Shown here piece after piece: positions 44,495-56,436 of a stretch of 64,000 nt of DNA (position 1 is the first letter of the stretch; each line of letters starts with the position of its first letter). Origin of the DNA: Afipia birgiae 34632 (GTDB taxonomy: Bacteria; Pseudomonadota; Alphaproteobacteria; Rhizobiales; Xanthobacteraceae); the NCBI RefSeq assembly GCF_000308295.2, contig NZ_HG326652.1, positions 417,168 to 481,167 on the forward strand, given 5' to 3'. Under the pieces are notes generated by a model. The model did not search any database and had not been told where the DNA came from. It was given only the letters and a program-made list of their open reading frames with translations. The translations under genes were made by a program, and so were the position numbers.

Positions 44495-46900
44495 GTGACG
44501 GCGAATACAGACAACGGGAAAAGTTGCTGCGGCGGACATGGTCACGCCGGACACGACCACACGCGACATGATCACGCCGGTCACGGCCATGCGCACGCTG
44601 ATGCCGATGGGCGCGTGATCGATCCGGTCTGCGGCATGCGCGTCGATCCGCTCAAGACGGAGCATCACCTTGACCACAAGGGGCAGCGCTACTTCTTCTG
44701 CTCGGGGAGTTGCCGCACGCGCTTTGAGGCCGAGCCGGAGAAATTCCTCGCGCCGAAATCGTCAGTGGCGGAAAAGAAGTTGCCGGAAGGCACGATCTAC
44801 ACCTGCCCGATGCATCCTGAAATCCGGCAGGTCGGGCCGGGAAGCTGCCCGATCTGCGGCATGGCGCTGGAGCCGGAGGCGGTCTCGCTCGACGACAAGC
44901 CCGATCCCGAACTGATCGACATGACGCGGCGCTTCTGGATCGCGCTGGCGCTGACGCTGCCGGTGTTCGTCATCGACATGGCGGCGCATGTTGGCGGCAT
45001 TCACCTGTTGCCGGCGCAGACGTCCAATTGGGTGTCGTTTGCGCTGGCGACTCCTGCGGTTCTGTGGGGCGGGTGGCCGTTCTTCGAGCGCGGCTGGCAG
45101 TCGGTCAAAACGCGCAATCTCAACATGTTCACGCTGATCGCGATGGGCACCGGCGTCGCCTACATCTACAGCGTGGTCGCAACGCTGGCGCCGCAGCTGT
45201 TCCCGCAGGCGTTCCGCGACATGCACGGCGCGGTCGCGGTGTATTTCGAAGCTGCTGCCGTGATTACCGTTCTGGTGCTGCTGGGTCAGGTGCTCGAACT
45301 GCGCGCCCGTGCGCAAACCTCCGGCGCGATCCGCGCGCTGCTTGGCCTTGCGCCGAAGACCGCGCGCCGCATCTCGCAGGCGGGCGACGAAGACATCGAC
45401 ATCGATGCCATCGCGGTCGGCGATCTTCTGCGCGTGCGTCCGGGTGAGAAAATTCCAATCGACGGCGTCGTCACCGAAGGATCGTCGCTGGTGGATGAAT
45501 CCCTTGTCACCGGTGAATCGATGCCGGTCAAGAAAGCCGTGGGGACGAAGGTGATCGGCGGCACGGTCAACCAGAGCGGCGGTCTGGTGATGCGCGCCGA
45601 GAAGATTGGCCGCGACACGATGCTGGCGCGGATTGTCGATCTGGTGGCGCGGGCGCAGCGTTCGCGTGCGCCGGTGCAGCGTCTGGCCGACATGGTTGCG
45701 GGCTGGTTCGTTCCGGTGGTGATCGTGGTGGCGATCGCGGCGTTCGCGGTGTGGGCCATGTTCGGTCCCGAGCCCCGGTTGGCCTACGCGCTGGTCGCGG
45801 CAGTCACCGTGCTGATCATCGCCTGTCCCTGTGCGCTCGGTCTTGCGACCCCGATGTCGATCATGGTCGGCGTAGGCCGGGGTGCACGTTCGGGCATCCT
45901 GATCCGCGACGCCGAAGCACTCGAGCGGATGGAGAAGGTCGACACGCTGGTGATCGACAAGACCGGCACGCTGACCGAAGGAAAGCCGAAAGTGGTGGCG
46001 GTTGTCCCCGCCGACGGATTCGAGCGCAACGAACTGCTGCGGCTCGCTGCCAGCGTTGAGCGGGCCAGCGAGCATCCATTGGCGTTCGCGATCCTGAACG
46101 CCGCGAAGGACGAAAGCATCGAGCTTCGCGACGTGCAGAATTTCGATTCTCCGGTCGGCAAGGGCGCGCTTGGCACTGTCGATGGCCGCAGGATTGTGAT
46201 CGGCAACGCTGTGATCATGCAGCAATCGAGCATCGACATCAGGATGCTGGAAGCGGAGGCGCGGACACAGCGCGAGCGCGGTGCGACCGCGATCTATGTG
46301 GCGGTCGATGGCCGCGCCGCCGGCATCATCGCCATCGCCGATCCGATCAAGCCGAGTGCGCAGGACGCGATCAGGCAGTTGCGCGACGACGGCCTGCGCA
46401 TTGTCATGCTGACCGGCGACAACGTCACCACGGCGCAGGCGGTGGCGAAGACGCTCGGCATCACCGAGGTCGAGGCCGACGTCCTTCCCGAGCGCAAGGG
46501 CGACGTCGTGGCGCGGCTGCGCAGCGAAGGCCGCGTCGTGGCCATGGCCGGCGACGGCATCAACGATGCGCCTGCGCTGGCAGCCGCGGATGTCGGCATC
46601 GCCATGGGCAGCGGCACGGATGTCGCGATCGAGAGCTCCGGCATCACACTGCTGCGCGGCGATCTCATCGGGCTCGTGGAAGCGCGGCTGTTGTCGCGCG
46701 CGACGATGCGCAACATCCGCCAGAACCTGGTGTTCGCGTTTCTCTACAACGCGGCGGGCATTCCGGTTGCGGCCGGACTGCTTTATCCAACGTTCGGGAT
46801 CCTGCTGTCGCCGATGCTGGCCGCTGCGGCGATGGCGCTGTCGTCGGTCAGTGTGATCGGCAACGCGCTCCGGTTGTCGCGCGCGAAGCTGCACGCGTAA
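44495..46900 (+). CDS. copA: Cu(I)-exporting P1B-type ATPase
   Basis: An 801-residue pump. The N-terminus has a Cys pair and a His-rich string (residues 11-37), a YHS domain (DPVCGM near 44), and a heavy-metal-binding zinc-ribbon-like domain with YTCPMHPEI and CPICGM (101-123). The transport core has VTGES, the CPC pair at residues 444-446, phosphorylated DKTGT at 488 and [13 protein letters not shown] pumps of this arrangement export Cu(I) from the cytosol. GTG start at 44495, with AAGGAG 7 nt upstream. A strong terminator follows. Confidence 0.93.
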   Translation: MTANTDNGKSCCGGHGHAGHDHTRHDHAGHGHAHADADGRVIDPVCGMRVDPLKTEHHLDHKGQRYFFCSGSCRTRFEAEPEKFLAPKSSVAEKKLPEGTIYTCPMHPEIRQVGPGSCPICGMALEPEAVSLDDKPDPELIDMTRRFWIALALTLPVFVIDMAAHVGGIHLLPAQTSNWVSFALATPAVLWGGWPFFERGWQSVKTRNLNMFTLIAMGTGVAYIYSVVATLAPQLFPQAFRDMHGAVAVYFEAAAVITVLVLLGQVLELRARAQTSGAIRALLGLAPKTARRISQAGDEDIDIDAIAVGDLLRVRPGEKIPIDGVVTEGSSLVDESLVTGESMPVKKAVGTKVIGGTVNQSGGLVMRAEKIGRDTMLARIVDLVARAQRSRAPVQRLADMVAGWFVPVVIVVAIAAFAVWAMFGPEPRLAYALVAAVTVLIIACPCALGLATPMSIMVGVGRGARSGILIRDAEALERMEKVDTLVIDKTGTLTEGKPKVVAVVPADGFERNELLRLAASVERASEHPLAFAILNAAKDESIELRDVQNFDSPVGKGALGTVDGRRIVIGNAVIMQQSSIDIRMLEAEARTQRERGATAIYVAVDGRAAGIIAIADPIKPSAQDAIRQLRDDGLRIVMLTGDNVTTAQAVAKTLGITEVEADVLPERKGDVVARLRSEGRVVAMAGDGINDAPALAAADVGIAMGSGTDVAIESSGITLLRGDLIGLVEARLLSRATMRNIRQNLVFAFLYNAAGIPVAAGLLYPTFGILLSPMLAAAAMALSSVSVIGNALRLSRAKLHA

Positions 46901-46931
46901 GATAGTCCGTCCGGACGATCACGCAGAAAAA

Positions 46932-46966
46932 AGGCCGGGCTAAGGAGCCCGGCCTGTTTAGTTTTT
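46932..46966 (+). terminator. Rho-independent terminator after copA
   Basis: AGGCCGGGCT / AGCCCGGCCT, 10-bp perfect stem with AAGG loop, followed by GTTTAGTTTTT. Confidence 0.88.
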
Positions 46967-47160
46967 GGCCACGTGAGGCCGACACAATCACCTTCCAAGA
47001 GGGATAACTGAGCGCGCGTTTCGCTGGAGGAGGGGGACAGTGCGCAAAACGCTCATTCAGTGTGAAGAGAGTATGGGCCCCGACTTCCCATGCGGACAAC
47101 TCCGATCCCGGTATGTCAGTCATGCTCAGGATGCGGGCTCAAACGCCCGTTTGAACACGG
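46967..47160. other. Gene-free stretch between copA terminator and twin hairpin
   Basis: A GTG at 47040 follows GGAGGAGGGGG but the frame runs into the twin-hairpin element and has no protein features. An imperfect inverted repeat (GAGCGCGCGTTTCGC against GTGCGCAAAACGCTC) spans 47009-47056. Nothing else was recognised. Confidence 0.5.
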
Positions 47161-47317
47161 CCGGTGATCCGGTTCTGACATTCGTACATATCTTTCGCCG
47201 GCATTTTACGAATGTCAGAACCAAAGGATCACTGGAGTTATTGTTTACTGGTGTCCTTCGCGTCCGAGGTTTGCTCGGACGGCGCTGCAACATGAAGCAA
47301 ACGTCGGGTACGGGCGA
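47161..47317. repeat. Twin-hairpin element, locus 4 (class I, one arm degraded)
   Basis: Hairpin 47161-47235: outer CCGGTGATCC / GGATCACTGG with a wobble, AAA bulge right, inner stem GGTTCTGACATTCGTA identical to that of locus 1 and paired perfectly, 20-nt loop. After an 11-nt spacer, the second hairpin starts CTGGTGTCC at 47248; its loop TCGGACGGCGCTGC is of the locus 1 and 5 type, but its right arm is diverged and runs into the LysR stop at 47318. The unit is the reverse complement of locus 1 in order and orientation. Confidence 0.78.
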
Positions 47318-48247
47318 TTAGGACGGCCAGCGCTGGGCTTTGCTCACGATAAAGTCCCGGAAAACCTGCACGCGCGCCACCGACTTCAATTCTTCGGGAT
47401 AAACAAAATACGTATCCAACTGAATCGAGTCAGCCTCGCTGAACAGCTGCACAAGCCGGTTATTGTCCTCGACGAGGTAATCAGGCAGCGCAGCAATTCC
47501 GAGGCCCTGCTGGCATGCGCGCACCAGACCCAGGATGTTGTTGACCTTGAACACGGGCTCGCGCGGGCCGGAGCCGTTGCGGTTGGCGTCGATCAGCCAG
47601 TTCCGGTTCTGCAGATGCTGTGGAACGTTCTGGTCGCTGAGCACGATGATCCGGTGTGCGTCCAGTTCGTCGAGCGTGCGCGGGGTGCCATGGCGCTTGA
47701 CGTATTCCGGCGAGCAGTAGGCGTGGAAGCCCATCGAGAACAGCTTGCGCTGAATGAGATCCGGCTGGGTCGGCTTGCGGGTGCGGATCGCGACGTCAGC
47801 CTCGCGCATCGACAGGTCGAGTTCCTCGTCGGTCACGATCAGCGAAATACGGATGTCGGAATAGAGCGCCGTGAATTCGCCGAGCCGCGGAATCAGCCAG
47901 TTGATGCCGACGCCAGGTGTGGTGGTGACCTTGAGGTCGCCGCTCGGCCGCTCGCGGCTGTCGGTGAGTTTTGCGCGCGCCGCCTGCAGCTGCATGAAGA
48001 CATCATGCGCGGTGCGGAACAACAGGTCGCCCTGTTCGGTGAGGATCAGCCCGCGCGCGTGGCGATGAAACAGCGAGACCGACAGTTCCTGCTCCAGCGC
48101 GCTGACCTGACGGGAGACGGCTGACTGCGACAGCCCCAGTTGCTCGCCCGCATGCGTGAAGCTTCCCGCCTCCGCAGCCGCGTGGAAGACCTTCAGCTTG
48201 TCCCAATCCATATCGCTTAATCCATCGCGTGTTCGAGGCATGGTCAC
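47318..48247 (-). CDS. LysR-family transcriptional regulator
   Basis: A 309-residue LTTR: N-terminal winged helix (WDKLKVFHAAAEAGSFTHAG; LSQSAVSRQVSALEQEL) and a C-terminal effector domain (GDLKVTTTPGVGINWLIPRL). Such regulators bind small co-inducers. It overlaps the trxB stop by four bases (ATGA), so it is translationally coupled to thioredoxin reductase, which hints at redox-linked control; that is inference. Its 3' end borders the twin-hairpin element at locus 4. Confidence 0.86.
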   Translation of the reverse strand: MTMPRTRDGLSDMDWDKLKVFHAAAEAGSFTHAGEQLGLSQSAVSRQVSALEQELSVSLFHRHARGLILTEQGDLLFRTAHDVFMQLQAARAKLTDSRERPSGDLKVTTTPGVGINWLIPRLGEFTALYSDIRISLIVTDEELDLSMREADVAIRTRKPTQPDLIQRKLFSMGFHAYCSPEYVKRHGTPRTLDELDAHRIIVLSDQNVPQHLQNRNWLIDANRNGSGPREPVFKVNNILGLVRACQQGLGIAALPDYLVEDNNRLVQLFSEADSIQLDTYFVYPEELKSVARVQVFRDFIVSKAQRWPS

Positions 48248-49209
48248 TCCGCCGCTGCGCGTTCGATTGCGCTGTGTGCCAGGAAGCGTTCCGCTTCCAG
48301 CGCCGCCATACAGCCGAGGCCCGCAGCTGTGACGGCCTGGCGATAGGTTTCATCCGCGACGTCGCCCGCGGCGAAGACGCCGGGCACCGAGGTCGCGGTC
48401 GAATGCGGTGCGATCTCGACATAGCCGGAGGGTTTCAGTTTCAACTGGCCGGTGACGAGCTCGGTCGCCGGTGCATGGCCGATGGCGATGAACACGCCGT
48501 CGGCGGCGTGCTCGGTGACCGTGCCGCTCTTGAGATTTTTCAGGCGGACGTGGGTCACCTTGGAGGGATTTTCCGAACCACGAATTTCGTCAACTTCGCT
48601 GTCCCAGATCACGCTGATCTTGGGATGCTTGAACAGGCGGTCCTGCAGGATGCGTTCGGCGCGCAGGCTGTCGCGGCGATGAACCAGCGTCACCTTCGAG
48701 GCGAAGTTGGTCAGGAACAATGCTTCCTCGACGGCGGTGTTGCCGCCGCCGACCACGAACACTTGCTTGTTGCGGTAGAAGAAGCCGTCGCAGGTGGCGC
48801 AGGCCGATACGCCGAAGCCCTTGAATTTTTCTTCCGACGGAATCCCGAGCCAGCGCGCCTGGGCACCGGTGGAGAGGACCACGGCGTCAGCGAGATAAAC
48901 GTCGCCGCTGTCGGTGGTGATCCTGAACGGGCGCTGGCTCAACTCGAGCTTGTTGACGTGATCGGTGACGATCTTGGTGCCGACATGCGCCGCCTGCTTT
49001 TCCATCTGCTCCATCAGCCAGGGGCCCTGGATGACGTCGGCAAATCCCGGATAGTTTTCGACGTCGGTGGTGATGGTGAGCTGGCCGCCAGGCTGGATGC
49101 CCTGGATCAATACGGGCTCGAGCATGGCGCGGGCGGCGTAGATCGCCGCTGTGTAGCCCGCGGGGCCCGATCCGATGATAACAACCTTGGCATGAATGGG
49201 AGCGGCCAT
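48244..49209 (-). CDS. trxB: Thioredoxin-disulfide reductase
   Basis: A 321-residue FAD/NADPH enzyme. The FAD site is IIGSGPAGYTAAIYAAR, the redox-active pair CATC lies at 137-140, the NADPH site is VVGGGNTAVEEAL, and the C-terminal FAD motif is GVFAAGDVAD. It reduces thioredoxin in the cytosol. ATG 49209 has AAGGG upstream and gives the standard N-terminus; the open frame reaches 49278. It leads the trxB-lysR pair. Confidence 0.95.
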   Translation of the reverse strand: MAAPIHAKVVIIGSGPAGYTAAIYAARAMLEPVLIQGIQPGGQLTITTDVENYPGFADVIQGPWLMEQMEKQAAHVGTKIVTDHVNKLELSQRPFRITTDSGDVYLADAVVLSTGAQARWLGIPSEEKFKGFGVSACATCDGFFYRNKQVFVVGGGNTAVEEALFLTNFASKVTLVHRRDSLRAERILQDRLFKHPKISVIWDSEVDEIRGSENPSKVTHVRLKNLKSGTVTEHAADGVFIAIGHAPATELVTGQLKLKPSGYVEIAPHSTATSVPGVFAAGDVADETYRQAVTAAGLGCMAALEAERFLAHSAIERAAAE

Positions 49210-49476
49210 AACGCGACCCTTAGAGGTTTTGTTGCATGGATTGATCAGCGAAGAGGCGGGAAATGCCCGCAAAGGCATCGCTGGGCTGTTAAAAGTGCAT
49301 GTTCCGAATGTAGGCCATCCTGCGAGCTATGCAAGATATGCAACCCCTATCATGAGATTTTCCCCAGCTAGCCATGACATAGCGTGCACGCGAAATAAAA
49401 TTGCGCGAAGGACGGCTGATGGTTAGAACAGTCCAGAAAACCGGCCGGACCGATCCGGCCGCCAGGGATGGGACAC
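49210..49476. other. Intergenic region upstream of trxB and lrp
   Basis: This 267-bp stretch carries no gene. It should contain the trxB promoter on the minus strand. The stretch 49437-49461 is a GGCCGG-rich imperfect palindrome (ACCGGCCGGACC then ATCCGGCCGCC). It is followed by the locus 5 twin hairpin. Confidence 0.5.
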
Positions 49477-49637
49477 CCGTGTGGTGGTTCGCAGGTCCGT
49501 ATTGTGTCCGCCGTGTGCTCGAGTACGGACCTGCGAACCAAAACCACACTGGAATCCATAACTTTCTAGCGTCCTTTCGAATCCGGCGTTCGCACGGAAG
49601 GCGCTGCAAATGAAGCGAACGCCGGATTCGGGACGCT
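49477..49637. repeat. Twin-hairpin element, locus 5 (class I)
   Basis: Hairpin 49477-49552: outer CCGTGTGGT / ACCACACTGG, AAA bulge right, inner stem GGTTCGCAGGTCCGTA paired perfectly, 22-nt loop. Hairpin 49566-49637: outer CTAGCGTCC / GGACGCT, TTT bulge left, inner stem CGAATCCGGCGTTCGC paired perfectly, 21-nt loop of the GGAAGGCGCTGC type. The spacer is 13 nt. The last base lies one nucleotide before the GTG start of the Lrp-family gene. Confidence 0.85.
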
Positions 49638-49638
49638 C

Positions 49639-50121
49639 GTGTCAAAAAGCCTCGACGAAATCGATCTGAAAATTCTGAGCGAGATTCAGGCCGATGGCCG
49701 AATCACCAATGTGGAACTGGCCAAGCGGGTCGGGATCTCGCCGCCGCCGTGTCTGCGCCGGGTCCGGACGCTGGAGGATGAGGGTTATATCCTCGGTTAT
49801 CGCGGGTTGCTGAATCCGCCGTCGCTCGGCTTTGACGTCACGGTGTTCGCCTCGGTGCATCTGTCCAGCCAGGCCGATGCCGATTTGCGTGCGTTCGAGG
49901 AATTCGTCCGTCACGAGCCTCTCGTGCGCGAATGCTGGATGCTGTCGGGCGAGATCGATTTCATTCTCAAATGTGTCGCGCCGGACATGGCGACCTTCCA
50001 GAATTTCGTCTCGCACCTCACCGCGGCGCCCCATGTGCGCAACGTGCGGACCTCGCTGGTGCTGCACAATTCCAAAGATGCCCCGGACGTTCCGCTTGAA
50101 CTGAAAGTCCCGCAGGGCTGA
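49639..50121 (+). CDS. Lrp/AsnC-family transcriptional regulator
   Basis: A 160-residue feast/famine regulator: helix-turn-helix (LDEIDLKILSEIQADGRITN; VELAKRVGISPPPCLRRV) and a C-terminal RAM ligand-binding domain. The start is GTG 49639 and gives the usual MSKSLDEIDLKIL N-terminus. No independent Shine-Dalgarno is present: the bases before the GTG (GGGACGCTC) are the closing arm of the twin-hairpin element at locus 5. Ligand and targets are unknown; amino acids are usual in the family. Confidence 0.88.
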   Translation: MSKSLDEIDLKILSEIQADGRITNVELAKRVGISPPPCLRRVRTLEDEGYILGYRGLLNPPSLGFDVTVFASVHLSSQADADLRAFEEFVRHEPLVRECWMLSGEIDFILKCVAPDMATFQNFVSHLTAAPHVRNVRTSLVLHNSKDAPDVPLELKVPQG

Positions 50122-50251
50122 AGCAGTTCGGCAGAGTGCGTGCGTTTCAGCATAGTGCCTCACCGGCGTAGAGGCATTCTCCTCCGCAGCACGACCCTCT
50201 AAAAACTGACAGCCGGGCGCTTCCCTCGCCCAATTGCGTGATGGGGCTGAC

Positions 50252-51010
50252 GTGACCTTATTCCAGATCGTTGTGCTGGCGGTGGCGGGATTCGCTGCCG
50301 GCACCGTCAATGCTGTCGCCGGTGGCGGCACGTTCATTACCTTCGCCGCGCTCGTTGTCAGCGGCCTGCCGACGCTGGATGCCAACGCCACCAGCGCGGT
50401 CGCCCTCACGCCTGCCAATCTCGCAAGTGTCGCGGCCTATCGTTCCGAGGTCCGCACGTACTATCGCGAGATGATCCCGTTCGCGATCATCGGACTGATC
50501 GGCGGCGGTGCCGGCGCGCTGTTGCTGATCGGGCTCGGCGATAGCGGTTTCCGTCCGTTGGTGCCGTGGCTGCTGTTGCTGGCCACCTTGCTGTTCGCGT
50601 TCAGCAACCAGATCCGCGCCTTCGTTGAACCGTGGTCGCGCGGACAGCATGCGGGTGCGCGGATTGCCGCCTATGTGCTGATGATGGTGGTGGCGATCTA
50701 TGGCGGATTTTTCGGAGCCGGCACGGGCATCATGATGCTCGCGGCACTGGCCATCCTTGAAAGCGGAAATTTTCACAAGGCCAACGCGACCAAGATTGTT
50801 GTCGCATTTCTGATTCAGATCATGTCGGCTGCGTTGCTGATCGCCGGCGGCCTGGTGCACTGGCCGCAGGCGCTGGTGACGATCGCCGCTTCAGCCATCG
50901 GCGGATATTACGGCGTCAGTCTCGCGCGCCGCGTCCCGGAAAAAGTAATCCGCGCCGTGGTGGTGGCCATCGGCGCGGGTTTGACGGTTGTGTTCTTTTT
51001 CAGGACTTGA
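50252..51010 (+). CDS. TauE/SafE-family anion exporter
   Basis: A 252-residue membrane protein with eight predicted helices and two homologous halves, each with the G-rich motif (TVNAVAGGGTFITFAALV; IYGGFFGAGTGIMMLAAL) of the sulfite/organosulfonate exporter family. Substrate is unknown. GTG 50252 was chosen since GGGG lies 5 nt before it; a TTG at 50234 would add six residues. A hairpin directly follows the stop. Confidence 0.85.
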   Translation: MTLFQIVVLAVAGFAAGTVNAVAGGGTFITFAALVVSGLPTLDANATSAVALTPANLASVAAYRSEVRTYYREMIPFAIIGLIGGGAGALLLIGLGDSGFRPLVPWLLLLATLLFAFSNQIRAFVEPWSRGQHAGARIAAYVLMMVVAIYGGFFGAGTGIMMLAALAILESGNFHKANATKIVVAFLIQIMSAALLIAGGLVHWPQALVTIAASAIGGYYGVSLARRVPEKVIRAVVVAIGAGLTVVFFFRT

Positions 51011-51040
51011 TCCTGAAAGCCGCAAACCGGCTTTCAGGAT
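51010..51040. terminator. 12-bp hairpin directly after the TauE gene
   Basis: ATCCTGAAAGCC / GGCTTTCAGGAT with a 7-nt loop begins on the last base of the stop codon. No T-run follows. The next bases (GGATCGTGTCC) resemble the CATGATC-type repeats, so it may be a repeat that works as a terminator between convergent genes. Confidence 0.55.
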
Positions 51041-51065
51041 GGATCGTGTCCGGACGCGATAGCGA

Positions 51066-51470
51066 TCAGGCCTTGCCGCGCGAGGCGTCGACGCTCCACG
51101 GGCCGGGGCCCGCGCTCGCCAGATAAAGACACGCGAAGCAGAACATCGCCGCCAGCGTGCCGCCGTTCAGAAGCGGGTGAAAAACCGCGCTGCCGGTCTT
51201 GAACATATGACCGATGAAGTAGGCGAGGGCCATTTCGCCGGCCAGGATGAACGCCGACAGGCGGGTGAACAGGCCGATGATCAGCAGCGCGCCCAGCACC
51301 AGCTCGATTCCGCCGGCGACCAGACTGATCGTCGGCGGGTTGGCGAACATCGGCACCGCCGGGAATTTAAGAATCTTGGCGACGCCGAACTGAAACAGCA
51401 GCAGGCCGGTCATGATGCGCAGCACGCTGAGAAGCTGTGGCCGGTATGGCGCGAGAAACCCGAAGTCCAT
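51066..51470 (-). CDS. DoxX family membrane protein
   Basis: A 134-residue protein with four helices and the DoxX pattern: LRIMTGLLLFQFGVAKILKF, then GGIELVLGALLIIGLFTRLS and AYFIGHM. DoxX-like proteins are linked to thiosulfate:quinone oxidation in archaea, and in bacteria to redox stress; the role here is not known. AGGGGGA upstream supports ATG 51470. It is convergent with the TauE gene, another possible sulfur-anion protein. Confidence 0.84.
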   Translation of the reverse strand: MDFGFLAPYRPQLLSVLRIMTGLLLFQFGVAKILKFPAVPMFANPPTISLVAGGIELVLGALLIIGLFTRLSAFILAGEMALAYFIGHMFKTGSAVFHPLLNGGTLAAMFCFACLYLASAGPGPWSVDASRGKA

Positions 51471-51633
51471 GGAAAATCCCCCTGTTTGATTCCACACACT
51501 TTGTTGTTATCCCGCCGGCCGCCTGAGCGGAAGATTGCAGCAAGCCGACTCAATGACGATTTCGTGGGACAATCCGGAATAATTCTTGGAGCGCAGTGTT
51601 ATGCGTGTGCCCAGGTTTCCGGTTGGAAACCTG

Positions 51634-51915
51634 CTACTTCCTCTGCGGTTCGCCCTGCGAAATGTCTACGGCGGTGCAGCGGATGGCCTTGGGCTGACAG
51701 GCAAACCCGATGTTCGAGCAGGCCGGCGCCTCGCCGTTCGCCCCGCGCGCGCAGTTCACGCAGTCGTCGGTCCAGCGCTGGCAGTTCGGCTGGTTGACGT
51801 AGACCGAAAGTTCTCTCGGCTTGCCCGGCGGTGGAATGTCGATCTCGGCGGCGCGCGCGCCGGTGGCGGCGATGACCACCATCAGCAGCACCATCATCAC
51901 GTGAGAACGCGGCAT
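51634..51915 (-). CDS. Small Cys-rich exported protein
   Basis: A 93-residue product from ATG 51915 (GGGAT upstream) with a signal peptide (HVMMVLLMVVIAATGARA) and six cysteines in the mature part (NCQRWTDDCVNC, ACSN, ACQP, RCTAV). The even number suggests three disulfides or a metal site. No family was recognised. It is flanked by an intergenic repeat on its upstream side. Confidence 0.6.
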   Translation of the reverse strand: MPRSHVMMVLLMVVIAATGARAAEIDIPPPGKPRELSVYVNQPNCQRWTDDCVNCARGANGEAPACSNIGFACQPKAIRCTAVDISQGEPQRK

Positions 51916-51925
51916 ATCCCAAACC

Positions 51926-52054
51926 ACCGTCGTCCCCGCGCAAGCGGGGACCGATCTTCTTCATTCTAGCACAGCGGTCCGTTGCGGGCACTGGCGAGAA
52001 TACGTCGAACTCCCGCAGATCGAGATGGGTCCCCGCCCTTCGCGGAGACGACGC
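51926..52054. repeat. GTCGTCCCCGC inverted intergenic repeat
   Basis: The ends are an inverted pair: CGTCGTCCCCGCGCAAGCGG near 51929 and its approximate complement (CCGCCCTTCGCGGAGACGACG) near 52034. The left end is itself a hairpin (CCCCGC / GCGGGG). From memory, 'GTCGTCCCCGC' elements recur in Bradyrhizobium-like genomes. Confidence 0.6.
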
Positions 52055-52061
52055 CGTGGAT

Positions 52062-52092
52062 GCAAAAATGGCCGGGTCTGACCCGGCCATTT
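52062..52092 (-). terminator. Rho-independent terminator of greA
   Basis: On the minus strand AAATGGCCGGGT / ACCCGGCCATTT form a 12-bp perfect stem with a 3-nt loop and run into ATTTTTGC. It lies 31 nt downstream of the greA stop. Confidence 0.88.
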
Positions 52093-52122
52093 GCTAGACG
52101 CAATCGCGAATCGGTGGCCCGC

Positions 52123-52599
52123 TTACTTCCAGTCCACCTTGGTGATCTCGTAAGCCTTGGCGCCGCCGGGCGCGACGACTTCGACGGACGCGCCCTTCTT
52201 CTTGCCGATCAGCGCGCGCGCCAGCGGGGAGGTGATCGAGATGCGGCCCTTCTTGGCGTCGGCCTCGGGCTCGCCGACGATCTGCCAGACGGCCTTCTTC
52301 TCGGTGTCCTCGTCGACCAGCGTCACGGTCGCGCCGAACATGATGGTGTCGCCGGACAGTTTGGAGACGTCGATGATGTCGGCGCGCGCAAGCTTGTCCT
52401 CGATTTCCGCAATGCGGCCCTCGTTATGTGACTGTGCTTCCTTTGCTGCGTGATACTCGGCGTTTTCCGACAGGTCGCCATGCGAACGTGCTTCGGCAAT
52501 CTGCTCGACGATGCGCGGGCGATCCACCGACTGGCGCTGCTTCAGTTCAACCTCCAGAGCGGCGTATCCGCCTGGGGTCATCGGTACCTTGTCAACCAT
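52123..52599 (-). CDS. greA: Transcription elongation factor GreA
   Basis: A 158-residue Gre factor: the N-terminal coiled coil ends in the acidic tip [18 protein letters not shown], whose Asp/Glu residues reach the RNA polymerase active site and stimulate cleavage of backtracked RNA. The C-terminal FKBP-like domain ends [21 protein letters not shown] 52599 (AAGGAC upstream) gives the family N-terminus; the open frame runs to 52728. It is followed by a terminator and lies downstream of carB on the same strand. Confidence 0.95.
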   Translation of the reverse strand: MVDKVPMTPGGYAALEVELKQRQSVDRPRIVEQIAEARSHGDLSENAEYHAAKEAQSHNEGRIAEIEDKLARADIIDVSKLSGDTIMFGATVTLVDEDTEKKAVWQIVGEPEADAKKGRISITSPLARALIGKKKGASVEVVAPGGAKAYEITKVDWK

Positions 52600-52771
52600 T
52601 TCGTCGTCCTTGCATTTCGCGCGACGGACTGTTGCCGCGTGCACGAAACATCTTGTTTGATCCCGTTGGCTTACGGCCGCCGGGCAACGAATGAGAACAC
52701 GACTGCGGCCGGGCGGTTCCCGCCGCAAGTTCCACCTATACTATGCCGGTCGGGATGACCGGCTACCAATT

Positions 52772-56236
<3,465 letters not shown>

Positions 56237-56263
56237 TAAGTCTCACGGCAGGAATTTGGGCAC

Positions 56264-56291
56264 AAAAAAAGGGCGCGCATCCGCGCGTCCC
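56264..56291 (-). terminator. Terminator or attenuator just upstream of carB
   Basis: On the minus strand GGGACGCGC / GCGCGCCC, with a bulged A and a GGAT loop, is followed by TTTTTTTG. It ends 28 nt before the carB ATG and lies downstream of the tRNA-Cys-like gene. It may end that transcript or attenuate carB; see findings. Confidence 0.75.
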
Positions 56292-56436
56292 TCGAGCCAA
56301 GCGCCAGGTTGCCCTCGCGCGCGCCGTGTCTTAGACCAGATTCCGTGACGGTGAAAGGCCTTAAAAGCCGCGATCAACTGCGAATTTCAGGCAGTTTCCG
56401 GGGCTTGCGGCCCGCAGGATCGCAGACCAGAGAATT

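Noticed and set aside
44762-46894. 710-codon minus-strand ORF opposite copA
   Set aside because: His/Arg/Asp-rich shadow of the copA codons; copA itself has every P-type ATPase motif.
47040-47321. GTG ORF with a strong GGAGGAGG upstream
   Set aside because: The frame runs through the twin-hairpin element and shows no protein-like composition; the purine run is probably chance.
52745-52763. GCCGGTC/GACCGGC hairpin after carB
   Set aside because: A 7-bp stem without a T-run; too weak to annotate as a terminator.
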